Positions 46,705-55,282 of a stretch of 64,000 nucleotides of DNA are shown here, piece after piece. The notes under the pieces are model-generated. The model saw only the letters and a program-made list of their open reading frames with translations. It ran no database searches and was not told the DNA's origin. The stretch covers positions 1 through 64,000 of the forward strand of contig DATFAA010000007.1 in the NCBI GenBank assembly GCA_035255045.1, written 5' to 3'. Position 1 is the stretch's first letter; every line of letters begins with the position of its first letter. A program made the translations under genes and the position numbers. The stretch is from JAGTRP01 sp035255045. GTDB lineage: Bacteria; Pseudomonadota; Gammaproteobacteria; Burkholderiales; Rhodocyclaceae.

Positions 46705-48651
46705 TCAGGCCGCCTGCCGCAGGGCCGGCGCCGGCTCCAGCAAGCCCTTCACTTCACCGGCCACCTTCTCCAGGGCCTCGATCTGACCGAGAAGGTCCTG
46801 CTCTACGCCCTCCAGCTCGCCGATGCGGTCTTCCAGGGTATCGGTGGCCTGGTGGATGCGCTTGATGCTCTCCAGGCGGCGCTTCAGCTGGATCTGGTGC
46901 TCCCGGACCTGGGTTTCCATGGGGGCCATGATGGCCTTCAGCCACACCTCGGCATCCTTGTTGGCATGCTCGAAGGAGCGCCGCACCTGCACCGCCACCT
47001 CCTCGAAGAACTTCTGGGTGACGCTCTTCTTCTCGTGGGTGAGGAGATTCATCATGGTGTTGAGGTGGGTGTCGCACCACTGCTCGAGGCGGTCGATCTC
47101 CTTCTCGTAGCGCCGCAGGGAGAAGGTGGTGGGGGCACCCAGCTTGAGGCCGTGCTCGACGGCGAATTTCTTGTACACCGCCTCCATCATGGCCAGGATT
47201 TCCCGGATTTCGCCATTGGACTTGTCCAGGGCCTCCCGGGTGCGCTGGAAGAAATTGGCCATGGCGTCCGACAGGTTCTTGGAGAAGGACGCGTCCAGCA
47301 TGGTCTGGCGGGTGGCCTGGGTGAGATGGCGCAGGCTGTCGATGCCCAGGTGGCCGAAGAGGTTGTTGGTGAGGGTGGAGAAGACGCTGCGCACGGCGTA
47401 ATAGCGCTGCAGCCCGGCTTCGAACTCGTCCTTCTCGGCCCGCACCTTGCCCATCATGTACTCGACCACGCCCTTGTTCTTGCCGCGCAACTCGGTGAGT
47501 TCGGCCAGTTGCTCCCGCAGCCCGGCCAGCCGGGACTCCAGGAGGCCGCGCACCCGCCGGTTCACTTCGCCGAATTCGGCTTCGGTGTTCTCCCGCACGA
47601 TGTCCCGCTTGGCCGGAATCAGCTCCCCGGACAGGGCCGCTTCCAGCTGGGGCAGGCGGCTCCTGGCCAGGAGTTCGGCGTCGCCGTTGATCTTGGCCAC
47701 CAGGCCCTTCTGGGCCGACACCGGGAAGACCTGCCCGACGGGCAGGTTGAGGATGGCGGCGCAGGATTCCACCTGCCCGGCGATTTCGGCCTCTACCTGG
47801 GCCGGGGTCTTCAGCTCGTCCCAGAGGCCGTCGATCTTGTTCAGGACCACCATCCGGCCGCGCTTGTTGGCGCTGCCTTCGCCGATGTGCTCCTTCCAGA
47901 TGGCCAGGTCGGACTGGGTCACCCCGGTGTCGGCCGCCAGGATGAACAGTACCGCATGGGCGTTGGGCAGCAGCGACAGGGTCAGCTCCGGCTCGGCGCC
48001 GATGGCATTGAGACCCGGGGTATCGAGGATCACGAGGCCCTGCTGCAGCAGGGGGTGGGGAAAGTTGATGACGGCGTGGCGCCAGCGGGGGATTTCCACC
48101 AGGCCGTCAGCGCCGACGCGATAGAGATCGGCATCCCCCCGCCCGACCTCGAAGCCCAGCTTGCCTGCCTCCTCCGGGGAGACCCGGGTGGTTTCGCTGA
48201 CATGGCGGAGGGCATCCTGCATGGCCTCGGCGGATTGCACGTCGAGGGCGACCATATGCCACTCGTCCGGGAAACCCTTGTATTCGCTGACGCCGGTGTT
48301 CGTCCCGCGGGTCTGGATCGGCAGCAGCTCGATGCGGGGCGGCCGCTCCGGGTCGTAAAGAAGCTCGGTCGGACACATGGTGGTCCGCCCGGCCGACGAG
48401 GGCAGCATGCGGTTGCCGTAGTCGGCGAAGAAAATGGCGTTGATGAGTTCGGACTTGCCCCGGGAGAACTCGGCGACGAAGGCCACGTTGAGGCGATCCT
48501 CCCGCAGGCGGTCGAGGAGCTGGGACAAGCGCAGATCGGTCTGGGCATCGGACAGCTCGTTTTCCGACAGCCAGTTCTGAAAATTGCCGACGCAGCTTGA
48601 TAGACGCAAACGCCAGTCGCTATAGACCGCGAATTCTTGACCGAGCGACAT
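46705..48651 (-). CDS. Dynamin-like GTPase
   Basis: The 648-residue protein has a P-loop AEFSRGKSE (60-68), Thr91 region RTTMCPTEL, switch/G3 ILDTPGLNAIG and G4 VLNKIDG. Long helical bundles follow (about 350-640) with repeated coiled-coil text. Bacterial dynamin-like proteins remodel or repair membranes and can protect against phage-caused membrane damage. No second paired dynamin gene is adjacent. The gene stands alone between the ferredoxin and mutM; ordinary GC content suggests it belongs to the core genome. Confidence 0.88.
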   Translation of the reverse strand: MSLGQEFAVYSDWRLRLSSCVGNFQNWLSENELSDAQTDLRLSQLLDRLREDRLNVAFVAEFSRGKSELINAIFFADYGNRMLPSSAGRTTMCPTELLYDPERPPRIELLPIQTRGTNTGVSEYKGFPDEWHMVALDVQSAEAMQDALRHVSETTRVSPEEAGKLGFEVGRGDADLYRVGADGLVEIPRWRHAVINFPHPLLQQGLVILDTPGLNAIGAEPELTLSLLPNAHAVLFILAADTGVTQSDLAIWKEHIGEGSANKRGRMVVLNKIDGLWDELKTPAQVEAEIAGQVESCAAILNLPVGQVFPVSAQKGLVAKINGDAELLARSRLPQLEAALSGELIPAKRDIVRENTEAEFGEVNRRVRGLLESRLAGLREQLAELTELRGKNKGVVEYMMGKVRAEKDEFEAGLQRYYAVRSVFSTLTNNLFGHLGIDSLRHLTQATRQTMLDASFSKNLSDAMANFFQRTREALDKSNGEIREILAMMEAVYKKFAVEHGLKLGAPTTFSLRRYEKEIDRLEQWCDTHLNTMMNLLTHEKKSVTQKFFEEVAVQVRRSFEHANKDAEVWLKAIMAPMETQVREHQIQLKRRLESIKRIHQATDTLEDRIGELEGVEQDLLGQIEALEKVAGEVKGLLEPAPALRQAA

Positions 48652-48723
48652 GACCGGACTCCCGTATTTCCCGTTGGAGCCGAAAATTTAGCATAACCCG
48701 CCCCTTTCCACAGCCCGCCGGCA

Positions 48724-49551
48724 TCAGTGCTGGCAGGCCGGGCAATAGTAGGTGGAGCGGCCGGCCTGGCGAATCTGGCGCACCTTGCCGCCGCAACGCC
48801 GGCAGGCCTGGCCGGTGCGGTCATAGACGGCGGCGCTGATCTGGAACCAGCCGGAGCCGCCGTCGCTGTGGACGTAGTCCCGGATGCTGCTGCCGCCGGC
48901 CGCGATGGCATCGGCCAGGGTTTCCTTGACGGCCAGTGCCAGCCGCCCGCAGCTCTCCCGCCCCAGCCGGCTGGCTGCCCGCAGGGGCGAGACGCCGGCC
49001 CGGAACAGGCTCTCCGACGCATATATATTGCCGACGCCTACCACCGTGTGGGCATCCATGAGGACGTTCTTGATGGGCGCCTGGCGCCGCCGGGTGGCGC
49101 CATACAGCCAGTCGCCGGTGAAATCGGCCGACAGGGGCTCGACCCCCAGGCGGGCCAGGAGGGGATGGGTCCCGGGGTCGTCGCCGGCGTACCAGGCCAC
49201 AACCCCGAAACGGCGCGGATCGGAGAGGCGCAGCACGGTCTGGGGCAGCACCAGGTCGAAGTGGTCGTGGCGGCCGGCGGGCGTGCCCGGGGCGACGAAG
49301 CGCAGATTGCCCGACATGCCCAGATGCAGGATGAGCCAGCCGCCCCCTTCGCCGCCGCGGCAGTCGAACAGGAGGTATTTGCCCCGCCGGAGGACGGCGG
49401 CGATGCGGCGCCCCTTCAGGGTTTCCGCCAGTCCCGCCGGCAGTTCCTGGCGCAGGCGGGGGAAGCGCACGACAGCGTCAATAATGGTGCGCCCCTCCAC
49501 CTCGGGCAACAGCCCCCGGCGGCAGACTTCGACTTCCGGCAATTCAGGCAT
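48724..49551 (-). CDS. mutM: Formamidopyrimidine-DNA glycosylase
   Basis: The 275-residue protein starts PELPEVEV, with catalytic Pro2 and Glu3 after Met removal, Lys58 in RRGKYLLF, and a C-terminal zinc finger CRRC...CPAC. It removes 8-oxoguanine and formamidopyrimidines. The ATG at 49551 is required to place Pro2; a longer open frame to 49587 is not real. GGAGGAA precedes it. Confidence 0.96.
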   Translation of the reverse strand: MPELPEVEVCRRGLLPEVEGRTIIDAVVRFPRLRQELPAGLAETLKGRRIAAVLRRGKYLLFDCRGGEGGGWLILHLGMSGNLRFVAPGTPAGRHDHFDLVLPQTVLRLSDPRRFGVVAWYAGDDPGTHPLLARLGVEPLSADFTGDWLYGATRRRQAPIKNVLMDAHTVVGVGNIYASESLFRAGVSPLRAASRLGRESCGRLALAVKETLADAIAAGGSSIRDYVHSDGGSGWFQISAAVYDRTGQACRRCGGKVRQIRQAGRSTYYCPACQH

Positions 49552-49611
49552 CCCTTGTTCCTCCAGCAAAAGCCAAATAACATCCAAACTTAGTCCATTC
49601 TATGCGCTCTA

Positions 49612-51330
49612 ATGCGCTACTCCACTCGCCAAATCCCCATGGTCCGCAAGCTCATCGCCGCCTCCGTAGCCCTTATTTTTGCCGGCTTCACCCATGCCGC
49701 CAGCGGCCCCGCAACCAAGGTGCCTCCTGCCGGATCCAAGGGCGGCGACGTCACTGCCCGGGCCGTTTTCCAGGTACTGCTAGGGGAACTCGCCCTGCAG
49801 CGGGGCGAAATCGAGCTCGGGGTCAGCAGCTACGCCGATCTGGCCCGCCGCACCCGGGACCCCCGGGTCCTGGAGCGCGCCACCGAAGTCGCCGGCTATG
49901 CCCGGCAGTTCGACCTCGCCTACGATCTGGCCAAGATGTGGGTGGACGTGGAGCCGAGCTCCACCAAGGCCCGCCAGACCCTGGCCACCCTGCTCGTGCT
50001 GCTGAACCGCACCGATGAACTGGCGCCCCAGCTGAGCGCCCTCCTCGAACAGGACAAGGAGAACCTGGGCGACAACCTCATGCGCCTCAACCGCATGCTG
50101 GTCCGCCACGCCGATCGGCAGTCGGTCCTGCGCCTGGTGGAGAAGGTGACGGAGCCCTACCGGAACATCCCGGAAGCCCACTTCGCCCTGGCCACCGCCG
50201 CTGCCAACGCGGGGGAAGCGGCCCGCGCCCAGAGCGAGATCGACCAGGCGCTGAAAATGCGCCCGGACTGGGAGATGGCCGCCCTGCTGCGGGCCCAGTT
50301 GCAGGTGCGCCAATCCCCCAACCTGGCCATCGACAACCTGACGCGCTTCGTGGACAAGCACCCGGGCGCCAAGGATGCCCGCATGGCCCTGGCCCGCATA
50401 CTCATTTCCGAGAAGCGCTACGACGAGTCCCGCCGCCAGTTCGACCGGCTCCTGGCCGACAATCCCAACAATCCGGAGGTCATCTACCCGGTGGCGATGC
50501 TGGCCCTGCAGCAGAACGACATCAAGACCGGCAAGGCCCAGCTCGAAAGGCTGCTGCAGACCGACTTCCCGGACAAGGGCACGGTGCATTTCTTCCTCGG
50601 CCAGATCGAGGAGGAACAGAAGCACATGGATGCCGCCCTCGACCACTATCGCCAGGTCACGGCCGGCGAGCAGTTCATCCTCGCCCGCGCCCGGGCGGCC
50701 CAGATCATGGTCCAGCAGGGCAAGATCGAGGAGGCCCGGGACTTCATCCACTCCACCCAGGGCCGCACCGACCAGGAACAGGCCCAGCTCATGCAGGCCG
50801 AATCCCAGCTGCTGCGGGAAGCCAAGCGCTACGAGGAATCCTACGCGGTGCTGGAGAAGGCCCTCGCCAAGTATCCGGACAACACCGACCTCCTGTACGA
50901 CGCCGCCCTGATGGCCGAGCGGCTGGGCCGCACCGACATGCTGGAAGCCCATCTCCAGCACCTCATCAAGATCAAGCCGGATCATGCCCACGGGCTCAAC
51001 GCCCTCGGCTACTCCTGGGCCGACCGCAATGTCCGCCTGCCCGAGGCCCATGAACTCATCGCCCGCGCCATGACCCTGGCCCCGGACGATCCCTTCATCA
51101 TGGACAGCATGGGCTGGGTGCTCTTCCGCGAAGGCAAGTTCGACGAAGCCCTGAAGACCCTGGAACAGGCCTACAAGCGCAAGCCCGACCCGGAAATCGC
51201 CGCCCACCTGTCCGAGGTCCTGTGGTCCCTGGACCGCAAGGACGACGCCCGCCGGGTCCTGCGGGAAGCCGCCAAGAAGCACCCGGACAACGACGTCCTC
51301 TCCGCCGCCATCAAGAAATACCAGCCCTGA
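49612..51330 (+). CDS. TPR-repeat protein, periplasmic
   Basis: The 572-residue protein has an N-terminal signal (VRKLIAASVALIFAGFTHAA) and many tetratricopeptide repeats from about 60 to the end (for example EVIYPVAMLALQQND, GWVLFREGKFDEAL, PDPEIAAHLSEVLWSL). It is of the TPR type commonly encoded before lolB-ispE and is thought to act in envelope assembly. An ATG at 49639 is an equally good start (no ribosome-binding site at either). The stop overlaps lolB (TGATG). Confidence 0.85.
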   Translation: MRYSTRQIPMVRKLIAASVALIFAGFTHAASGPATKVPPAGSKGGDVTARAVFQVLLGELALQRGEIELGVSSYADLARRTRDPRVLERATEVAGYARQFDLAYDLAKMWVDVEPSSTKARQTLATLLVLLNRTDELAPQLSALLEQDKENLGDNLMRLNRMLVRHADRQSVLRLVEKVTEPYRNIPEAHFALATAAANAGEAARAQSEIDQALKMRPDWEMAALLRAQLQVRQSPNLAIDNLTRFVDKHPGAKDARMALARILISEKRYDESRRQFDRLLADNPNNPEVIYPVAMLALQQNDIKTGKAQLERLLQTDFPDKGTVHFFLGQIEEEQKHMDAALDHYRQVTAGEQFILARARAAQIMVQQGKIEEARDFIHSTQGRTDQEQAQLMQAESQLLREAKRYEESYAVLEKALAKYPDNTDLLYDAALMAERLGRTDMLEAHLQHLIKIKPDHAHGLNALGYSWADRNVRLPEAHELIARAMTLAPDDPFIMDSMGWVLFREGKFDEALKTLEQAYKRKPDPEIAAHLSEVLWSLDRKDDARRVLREAAKKHPDNDVLSAAIKKYQP

Positions 51331-51917
51331 TGCGGCTTTCCTCCTGGCGTTCCACCCTGGCGGCCGGCGTCCTCGTCCTGGCCGGCTGCGCCACGGTGGC
51401 GCCCCCGCCCTCCGGCCTGCCCGGCCGGGCAGACCTGCGGGATTTCGCTCTCGAGGCTCGCTTCGCCCTGCGGCTGGAGCGACCCTACCAGGGCCCGGAA
51501 AGCGCCAGCGGCCGGCTGTCCTGGGAACATAGCGGCAGCACCGACCACATCCTGGTCTCCAACCCCCTTGGCCAGGGCGTCGCCGAAATTGACCAGGGCC
51601 CCCAGGGCGCCCGTCTGCGCACCGGCGACGGCCAGGTGCGGGAGGCCGCCGATGCCGGCGCCCTGCTCCAGGAAGCCACCGGCTACCCCCTGCCCCTGGG
51701 CGAACTGCCGGCCTGGCTCCTGGGCCGCCCCACCGCCTCCGGCCAGGTGGTCGCCGACGGCCGGGGCCGCCCCAAGACCCTGGCCGATGCCGGCTGGCGG
51801 ATCGAATACGACTACGACGACGAGGCGGCCGGCGCCCTGCCCGCGCGCCTCACCCTGCGCCGGGACAGCAGCCTCGAAGTGCGCCTGCGCATAGAAGAAT
51901 GGCGGAGCCTGCCATGA
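51330..51917 (+). CDS. lolB: Outer-membrane lipoprotein insertion factor LolB
   Basis: The 195-residue protein has a lipobox LAGC (Cys20) and a LolB fold: FALEARFALR, SGRLSWEHSGSTDHILVSNP, then the half-barrel strands ending VRLRIEEWRSLP. It receives lipoproteins from LolA and inserts them into the outer membrane. The ATG at 51330 overlaps the TPR stop. It ends 4 nt into ispE. Confidence 0.92.
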   Translation: MRLSSWRSTLAAGVLVLAGCATVAPPPSGLPGRADLRDFALEARFALRLERPYQGPESASGRLSWEHSGSTDHILVSNPLGQGVAEIDQGPQGARLRTGDGQVREAADAGALLQEATGYPLPLGELPAWLLGRPTASGQVVADGRGRPKTLADAGWRIEYDYDDEAAGALPARLTLRRDSSLEVRLRIEEWRSLP

Positions 51918-52756
51918 GCACCTGGGCCTGGGACAGCGCCTGGCCGGCCCCGGCCAAGCTCAATCTCTTTCTGCACGTGGTCGGCCGCCGGCCCGACGGC
52001 TACCATCTGTTGCAGACCCTCTTCCGCTTCGTGGACCGGGGGGACAGCCTGGCCTTCCTGCCCCGGGAGGATGGCGACATCGTCCTCGCCACCCCCATTC
52101 CCGGTGTGCCGCCGGACACCGACCTCACCGTCCGCGCCGCCCGCCTGCTCCAGGAAGCCACCGGCTGCCGCCGGGGTGCCACCATCAGCCTGGAAAAGCG
52201 CCTGCCAATGGGTGGCGGCCTGGGGGGCGGCAGTTCCGACGCCGCCACCGTGCTACTCGCCCTCAACCACCTCTGGGGCCTCGGCCTGTCTCGCCAACGC
52301 CTGCAGGAACTGGGGCTGGGCCTGGGGGCCGACGTGCCGGTCTTCGTCTTCGGCCGCAACGCCTTCGCCGAGGGGGTCGGCGAGGCCCTCAAGCCGGTGG
52401 ACCTGCCCGCCGCCTGGTACGTGGTCCTGGAGCCGCCGGTCCAGGTACCGACGGCGGCCATCTTCGGCGCCCCGGACCTGCGGCGGGATACCGCCGCCAT
52501 CCCGGCGGCCGAATGGCGCCCGGGTTTCGGCCACAACGACCTGGAGCCGGTGGCCTGCGCCCGCTTTCCGGCCGTCGCCGACCATCTCGCCTGGCTGCGG
52601 CAGTTCGGCCCAGCCATGATGACCGGCTCGGGGGCCTGCGTCTTCGCCGAATTCGACCGCGAGGAGCGGGCCGAGGAAGTCGTGGCCCGGCTGCCGGACG
52701 GCATGCGGGGCTGGGCGGCGGCGGGCCTGCCGGCCCACCCCCTGGCGGATCTTTGA
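51914..52756 (+). CDS. ispE: 4-diphosphocytidyl-2-C-methyl-D-erythritol kinase
   Basis: The 280-residue GHMP kinase has APAKLNLFLHVVGRRPDGYH (N-terminal) and the ATP-loop PMGGGLGGGSSDAAT. It carries out the third middle step of the MEP isoprenoid pathway. The ATG at 51914 overlaps the lolB stop (ATGA) and fits the family length; a frame from 51899 adds five residues. The lolB-ispE-tRNA-Gln-prs order is conserved in related bacteria. Confidence 0.95.
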   Translation: MSTWAWDSAWPAPAKLNLFLHVVGRRPDGYHLLQTLFRFVDRGDSLAFLPREDGDIVLATPIPGVPPDTDLTVRAARLLQEATGCRRGATISLEKRLPMGGGLGGGSSDAATVLLALNHLWGLGLSRQRLQELGLGLGADVPVFVFGRNAFAEGVGEALKPVDLPAAWYVVLEPPVQVPTAAIFGAPDLRRDTAAIPAAEWRPGFGHNDLEPVACARFPAVADHLAWLRQFGPAMMTGSGACVFAEFDREERAEEVVARLPDGMRGWAAAGLPAHPLADL

Positions 52757-52800
52757 AAAAATTGCGCCGCCCGGGTGTAGCTTTTCCGAAAATTTTTCTG

Positions 52801-52838
52801 TATTATTCGCGCCTCGCTTGCACGGGAAACCGTGCGAG
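52801..52838 (+). promoter_or_regulatory. Promoter and leader hairpin of tRNA-Gln
   Basis: TATTAT (52801-52806) is a good -10 box followed by a GC-rich discriminator (TCGCGCC), typical of stringently controlled promoters. The -35 region is poor (TAGCTT). Before the tRNA, TTGCACGG-GAAA-CCGTGCGA (about 52818-52837) forms a tetraloop hairpin that may guide 5' processing. Confidence 0.6.
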
Positions 52839-52847
52839 ACAAAGAGT

Positions 52848-52924
52848 TGGGGAGTCGCCAAGCTGGTTAAGGCACCGGATTTTGATTCCGGCATGCGAAG
52901 GTTCGAATCCTTCCTCCCCAGCCA
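52848..52924 (+). tRNA. tRNA-Gln (UUG)
   Basis: The acceptor stem TGGGGAG pairs with CTCCCCA, with discriminator G at 52921 and an encoded CCA (52922-52924). The anticodon arm CCGGA-TTTTGAT-TCCGG gives anticodon TTG, so it reads CAA/CAG glutamine. The T arm contains GGTTCGAATCC. It sits between ispE and prs, its usual place in this class. Confidence 0.96.
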
Positions 52925-53014
52925 CAGGATTCGCCGGGCAGGCCTTCTGGTCTGCCCGGTTTGCTTTTGGTGGGGTCAATGCTCTTTCGGATAGTGCCCC
53001 ATGAGGATGTGGAA

Positions 53015-53965
53015 ATGGCCTACAACAGCCTGATGGTCTTTACCGGCAATGCCAACCCGAAGTTGGCAGCCTCCGTCGCCAAACATCTAAATGTCGATCT
53101 GGGGAGGGCCAACGTGGGCCGCTTCTCCGACGGCGAAGTCAGCGTCGAACTCCAGGAGCATGTGCGGGGCCGTGACATCTTCGTCATGCAATCCACCTGC
53201 GCTCCCACCAACGACAACCTGATGGAACTGCTGGTCATGGTGGACGCCCTCAAGCGCGCCTCCGCCGGCCGCATCACCGCCGCCATCCCCTACTTCGGCT
53301 ATGCCCGCCAGGACCGCCGGCCCCGTTCTTCCCGGGTGCCCATCGCCGCCAAGCTGGTCGCCAACATGCTGGCCGCCGCGGGAGTGGACCGGGTCCTGAC
53401 CATGGATCTCCACGCCGAGCAGATCCAGGGCTTCTTCGACATCCCTGTGGACAACATCTACGCCCTGCCCATCCTGCTGGATGACATCAAGGGGCAGGCC
53501 TACGAGAACCCCATGGTGGTCTCCCCCGACCACGGCGGCGTCGTCCGCGCCCGTTCCCTGGCCAAGCGCCTGGAATGCGACCTGGCCATCATCGACAAGC
53601 GCCGTCCCAAGGCCAACGTCTCGGAAGTCATGAACATCATCGGCGAAGTGGACGGCCGCACCTGCGTCATCATGGACGACATGGTCGACACCGCCGGCAC
53701 CCTTTGCAAGGCCGCCACCGCCCTCAAGGAGCACGGCGCCAAGAAGGTGGTCGCCTACTGTACCCACCCGGTCCTGTCCGGCCCGGCCGTCGAGCGGGTC
53801 AGCAACTCCGACCTCGACGCCCTGGTGGTTACCGACACCATTCCGCTGCGGGATGACGCCGCCCAGTCGCCGCGCATCCGCCAGCTGTCGGTGGCCGAGA
53901 TCATGGCTGAGACCATCCGCCGCATCAGCAACGACGACTCGGTGTCGTCCCTCTTCATCGACTGA
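53015..53965 (+). CDS. prs: Ribose-phosphate pyrophosphokinase
   Basis: The 316-residue protein has the N-terminal MVFTGNANPKLAASVAKHL, ATP-site RQDRRPRSSRVP, MDLHAEQIQGFF and the PRPP loop CVIMDDMVDTAGT. It makes PRPP for nucleotide and NAD synthesis. The ATG at 53015 follows GAGGATGTGGA; upstream in-frame ATGs would add an unconserved extension over the tRNA trailer. Confidence 0.96.
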   Translation: MAYNSLMVFTGNANPKLAASVAKHLNVDLGRANVGRFSDGEVSVELQEHVRGRDIFVMQSTCAPTNDNLMELLVMVDALKRASAGRITAAIPYFGYARQDRRPRSSRVPIAAKLVANMLAAAGVDRVLTMDLHAEQIQGFFDIPVDNIYALPILLDDIKGQAYENPMVVSPDHGGVVRARSLAKRLECDLAIIDKRRPKANVSEVMNIIGEVDGRTCVIMDDMVDTAGTLCKAATALKEHGAKKVVAYCTHPVLSGPAVERVSNSDLDALVVTDTIPLRDDAAQSPRIRQLSVAEIMAETIRRISNDDSVSSLFID

Positions 53966-53976
53966 TTTTCACAACC

Positions 53977-54000
53977 CCCCGGCCTGGTCGCGGGCCGGGG
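53977..54000 (+). terminator. GC hairpin between prs and rplY
   Basis: CCCCGGCC-N8-GGCCGGGG forms an 8-bp stem in the short gap. There is no T run, so it is more likely a partial attenuator or RNA-stability element than a full terminator. Confidence 0.45.
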
Positions 54001-54018
54001 ACTCACTCTGGAGTCATC

Positions 54019-54624
54019 ATGCAATTTGAAATCATCGCGCAACAGCGCACGCTGCAGGGAACGGGTGCGAGCCGCCGCCTGCGCCGTGCCGGCAAGGTTC
54101 CCGCCATCGTCTACGGCGGCGCCGAAGCCCCCGAGGCCATCGAAGTCGACCACAACGACCTGCTCCTGAAGCTCAAGAAGGAAGCCTTCCACTCGTCCGT
54201 CCTGAACCTCGTGGTCGACGGCAAGAAGCAGCAGGTTCTGCTCCGTGACACCCAGGTGCACGCCTACAAGCCCCTGGTCCTGCACGTGGACTTCCAGCGC
54301 GTCGACGCCACCCACGAGCTCCACATCAAGGTGCCCCTGCACTTCGTGAACGCCGATGTCGCCCCGGGCGTCAAGCTGGGCGGCGGCCTGGTCAACCACG
54401 TCCTGACCGAGCTGGATGTCGCCTGCCTGGCCAAGGACCTGCCCGAGTTCGTCGAAGTGGACCTGTCCGCCCTCAAGGTCGGCGAGAACATCCACGTTTC
54501 CGGCCTCAAGCTGCCGAAGGGCGTGAAGCCCATCGTCCACGGTGAAGACCCCATCGTCGTCACCATCGTCGGCAAGGGCGGCGCCCAGGAAGCCGAAGGC
54601 GAAGGCGAAGCCGCTGCCGAGTAA
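54019..54624 (+). CDS. rplY: Ribosomal protein bL25 (CTC form)
   Basis: The 201-residue protein has the L25 5S-rRNA-binding domain (1-95; GASRRLRRAGKVPAIVYGG) followed by the CTC/TL5 beta domain and an Ala/Glu-rich tail. TCTGGAG lies before the ATG. Order prs-rplY-pth-ychF is conserved. A terminator hairpin follows. Confidence 0.96.
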   Translation: MQFEIIAQQRTLQGTGASRRLRRAGKVPAIVYGGAEAPEAIEVDHNDLLLKLKKEAFHSSVLNLVVDGKKQQVLLRDTQVHAYKPLVLHVDFQRVDATHELHIKVPLHFVNADVAPGVKLGGGLVNHVLTELDVACLAKDLPEFVEVDLSALKVGENIHVSGLKLPKGVKPIVHGEDPIVVTIVGKGGAQEAEGEGEAAAE

Positions 54625-54651
54625 TTCCGGCACCATCGCCGAACAAGGCCG

Positions 54652-54680
54652 CCGCCGGCAATTGCCGCCGGCGGTCTTTT
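54652..54680 (+). terminator. Hairpin terminator after rplY
   Basis: CCGCCGGC-N7-GCCGGCGG is followed by TCTTTT. The stem is 8 bp and very GC-rich. pth starts 14 nt later, so some read-through is expected. Confidence 0.75.
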
Positions 54681-54693
54681 CATTTCCTGTCCT

Positions 54694-55272
54694 ATGACCG
54701 CTCCCCGCCTCATCGTCGGCCTCGGCAACCCGGGCCCCGAATACGAAGCCACCCGGCACAACGTCGGGTTCTGGTTCGTGGACCAGCTGGCCGACCACCT
54801 CAAGGCCAGCCTGGCGCCCCAGTCCAAGTTTTTCGGCCGCGCCGGCCGCAGCGGCGAACTCTGGCTCCTGGAGCCGACCACCTACATGAACCGCTCGGGC
54901 CAGTCGGTGGCCGCCCTGGCCAATTTCTACAAGATCCCCCCGGCCGAGGTCCTGGTGATCCATGACGACCTCGACCTGCCTCCCGGCGGCATCCGCCTCA
55001 AGCAGGGCGGCGGCAACGGCGGCCACAACGGCCTCAAGGACATCCAGGCCCGCCTCGGCACCCCGGACTTCTGGCGCCTGCGCCTAGGCATCGGTCACCC
55101 GCGGACCCTGGGCCTCACCCAGCAGGTGGCGGATTTCGTCCTCCATCCGCCCCGGCTGGAGGAAATGCCCCCCATCGAAAAGGCCCTGGCCCGCTGCCTC
55201 CTCGCCTGGCCCAAACTCGCCGCCGGCGACTACGCCGGCGCCCAGCAACAATTGCACGGTAAAGTCGTTTAA
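54694..55272 (+). CDS. pth: Peptidyl-tRNA hydrolase
   Basis: The 192-residue protein has LIVGLGNPGPEYEATRHNVG with catalytic His22, TYMNRSG and HDDLDLPPGGIRLKQGG. It recycles peptidyl-tRNA. It precedes ychF by 10 nt. Confidence 0.96.
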   Translation: MTAPRLIVGLGNPGPEYEATRHNVGFWFVDQLADHLKASLAPQSKFFGRAGRSGELWLLEPTTYMNRSGQSVAALANFYKIPPAEVLVIHDDLDLPPGGIRLKQGGGNGGHNGLKDIQARLGTPDFWRLRLGIGHPRTLGLTQQVADFVLHPPRLEEMPPIEKALARCLLAWPKLAAGDYAGAQQQLHGKVV

Positions 55273-55282
55273 GGAAACCACC

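Noticed and set aside
52961..53014. Extended N-terminus for Prs
   Set aside because: The conserved Prs start is at 53015 with a ribosome-binding site; the extension is not conserved text.
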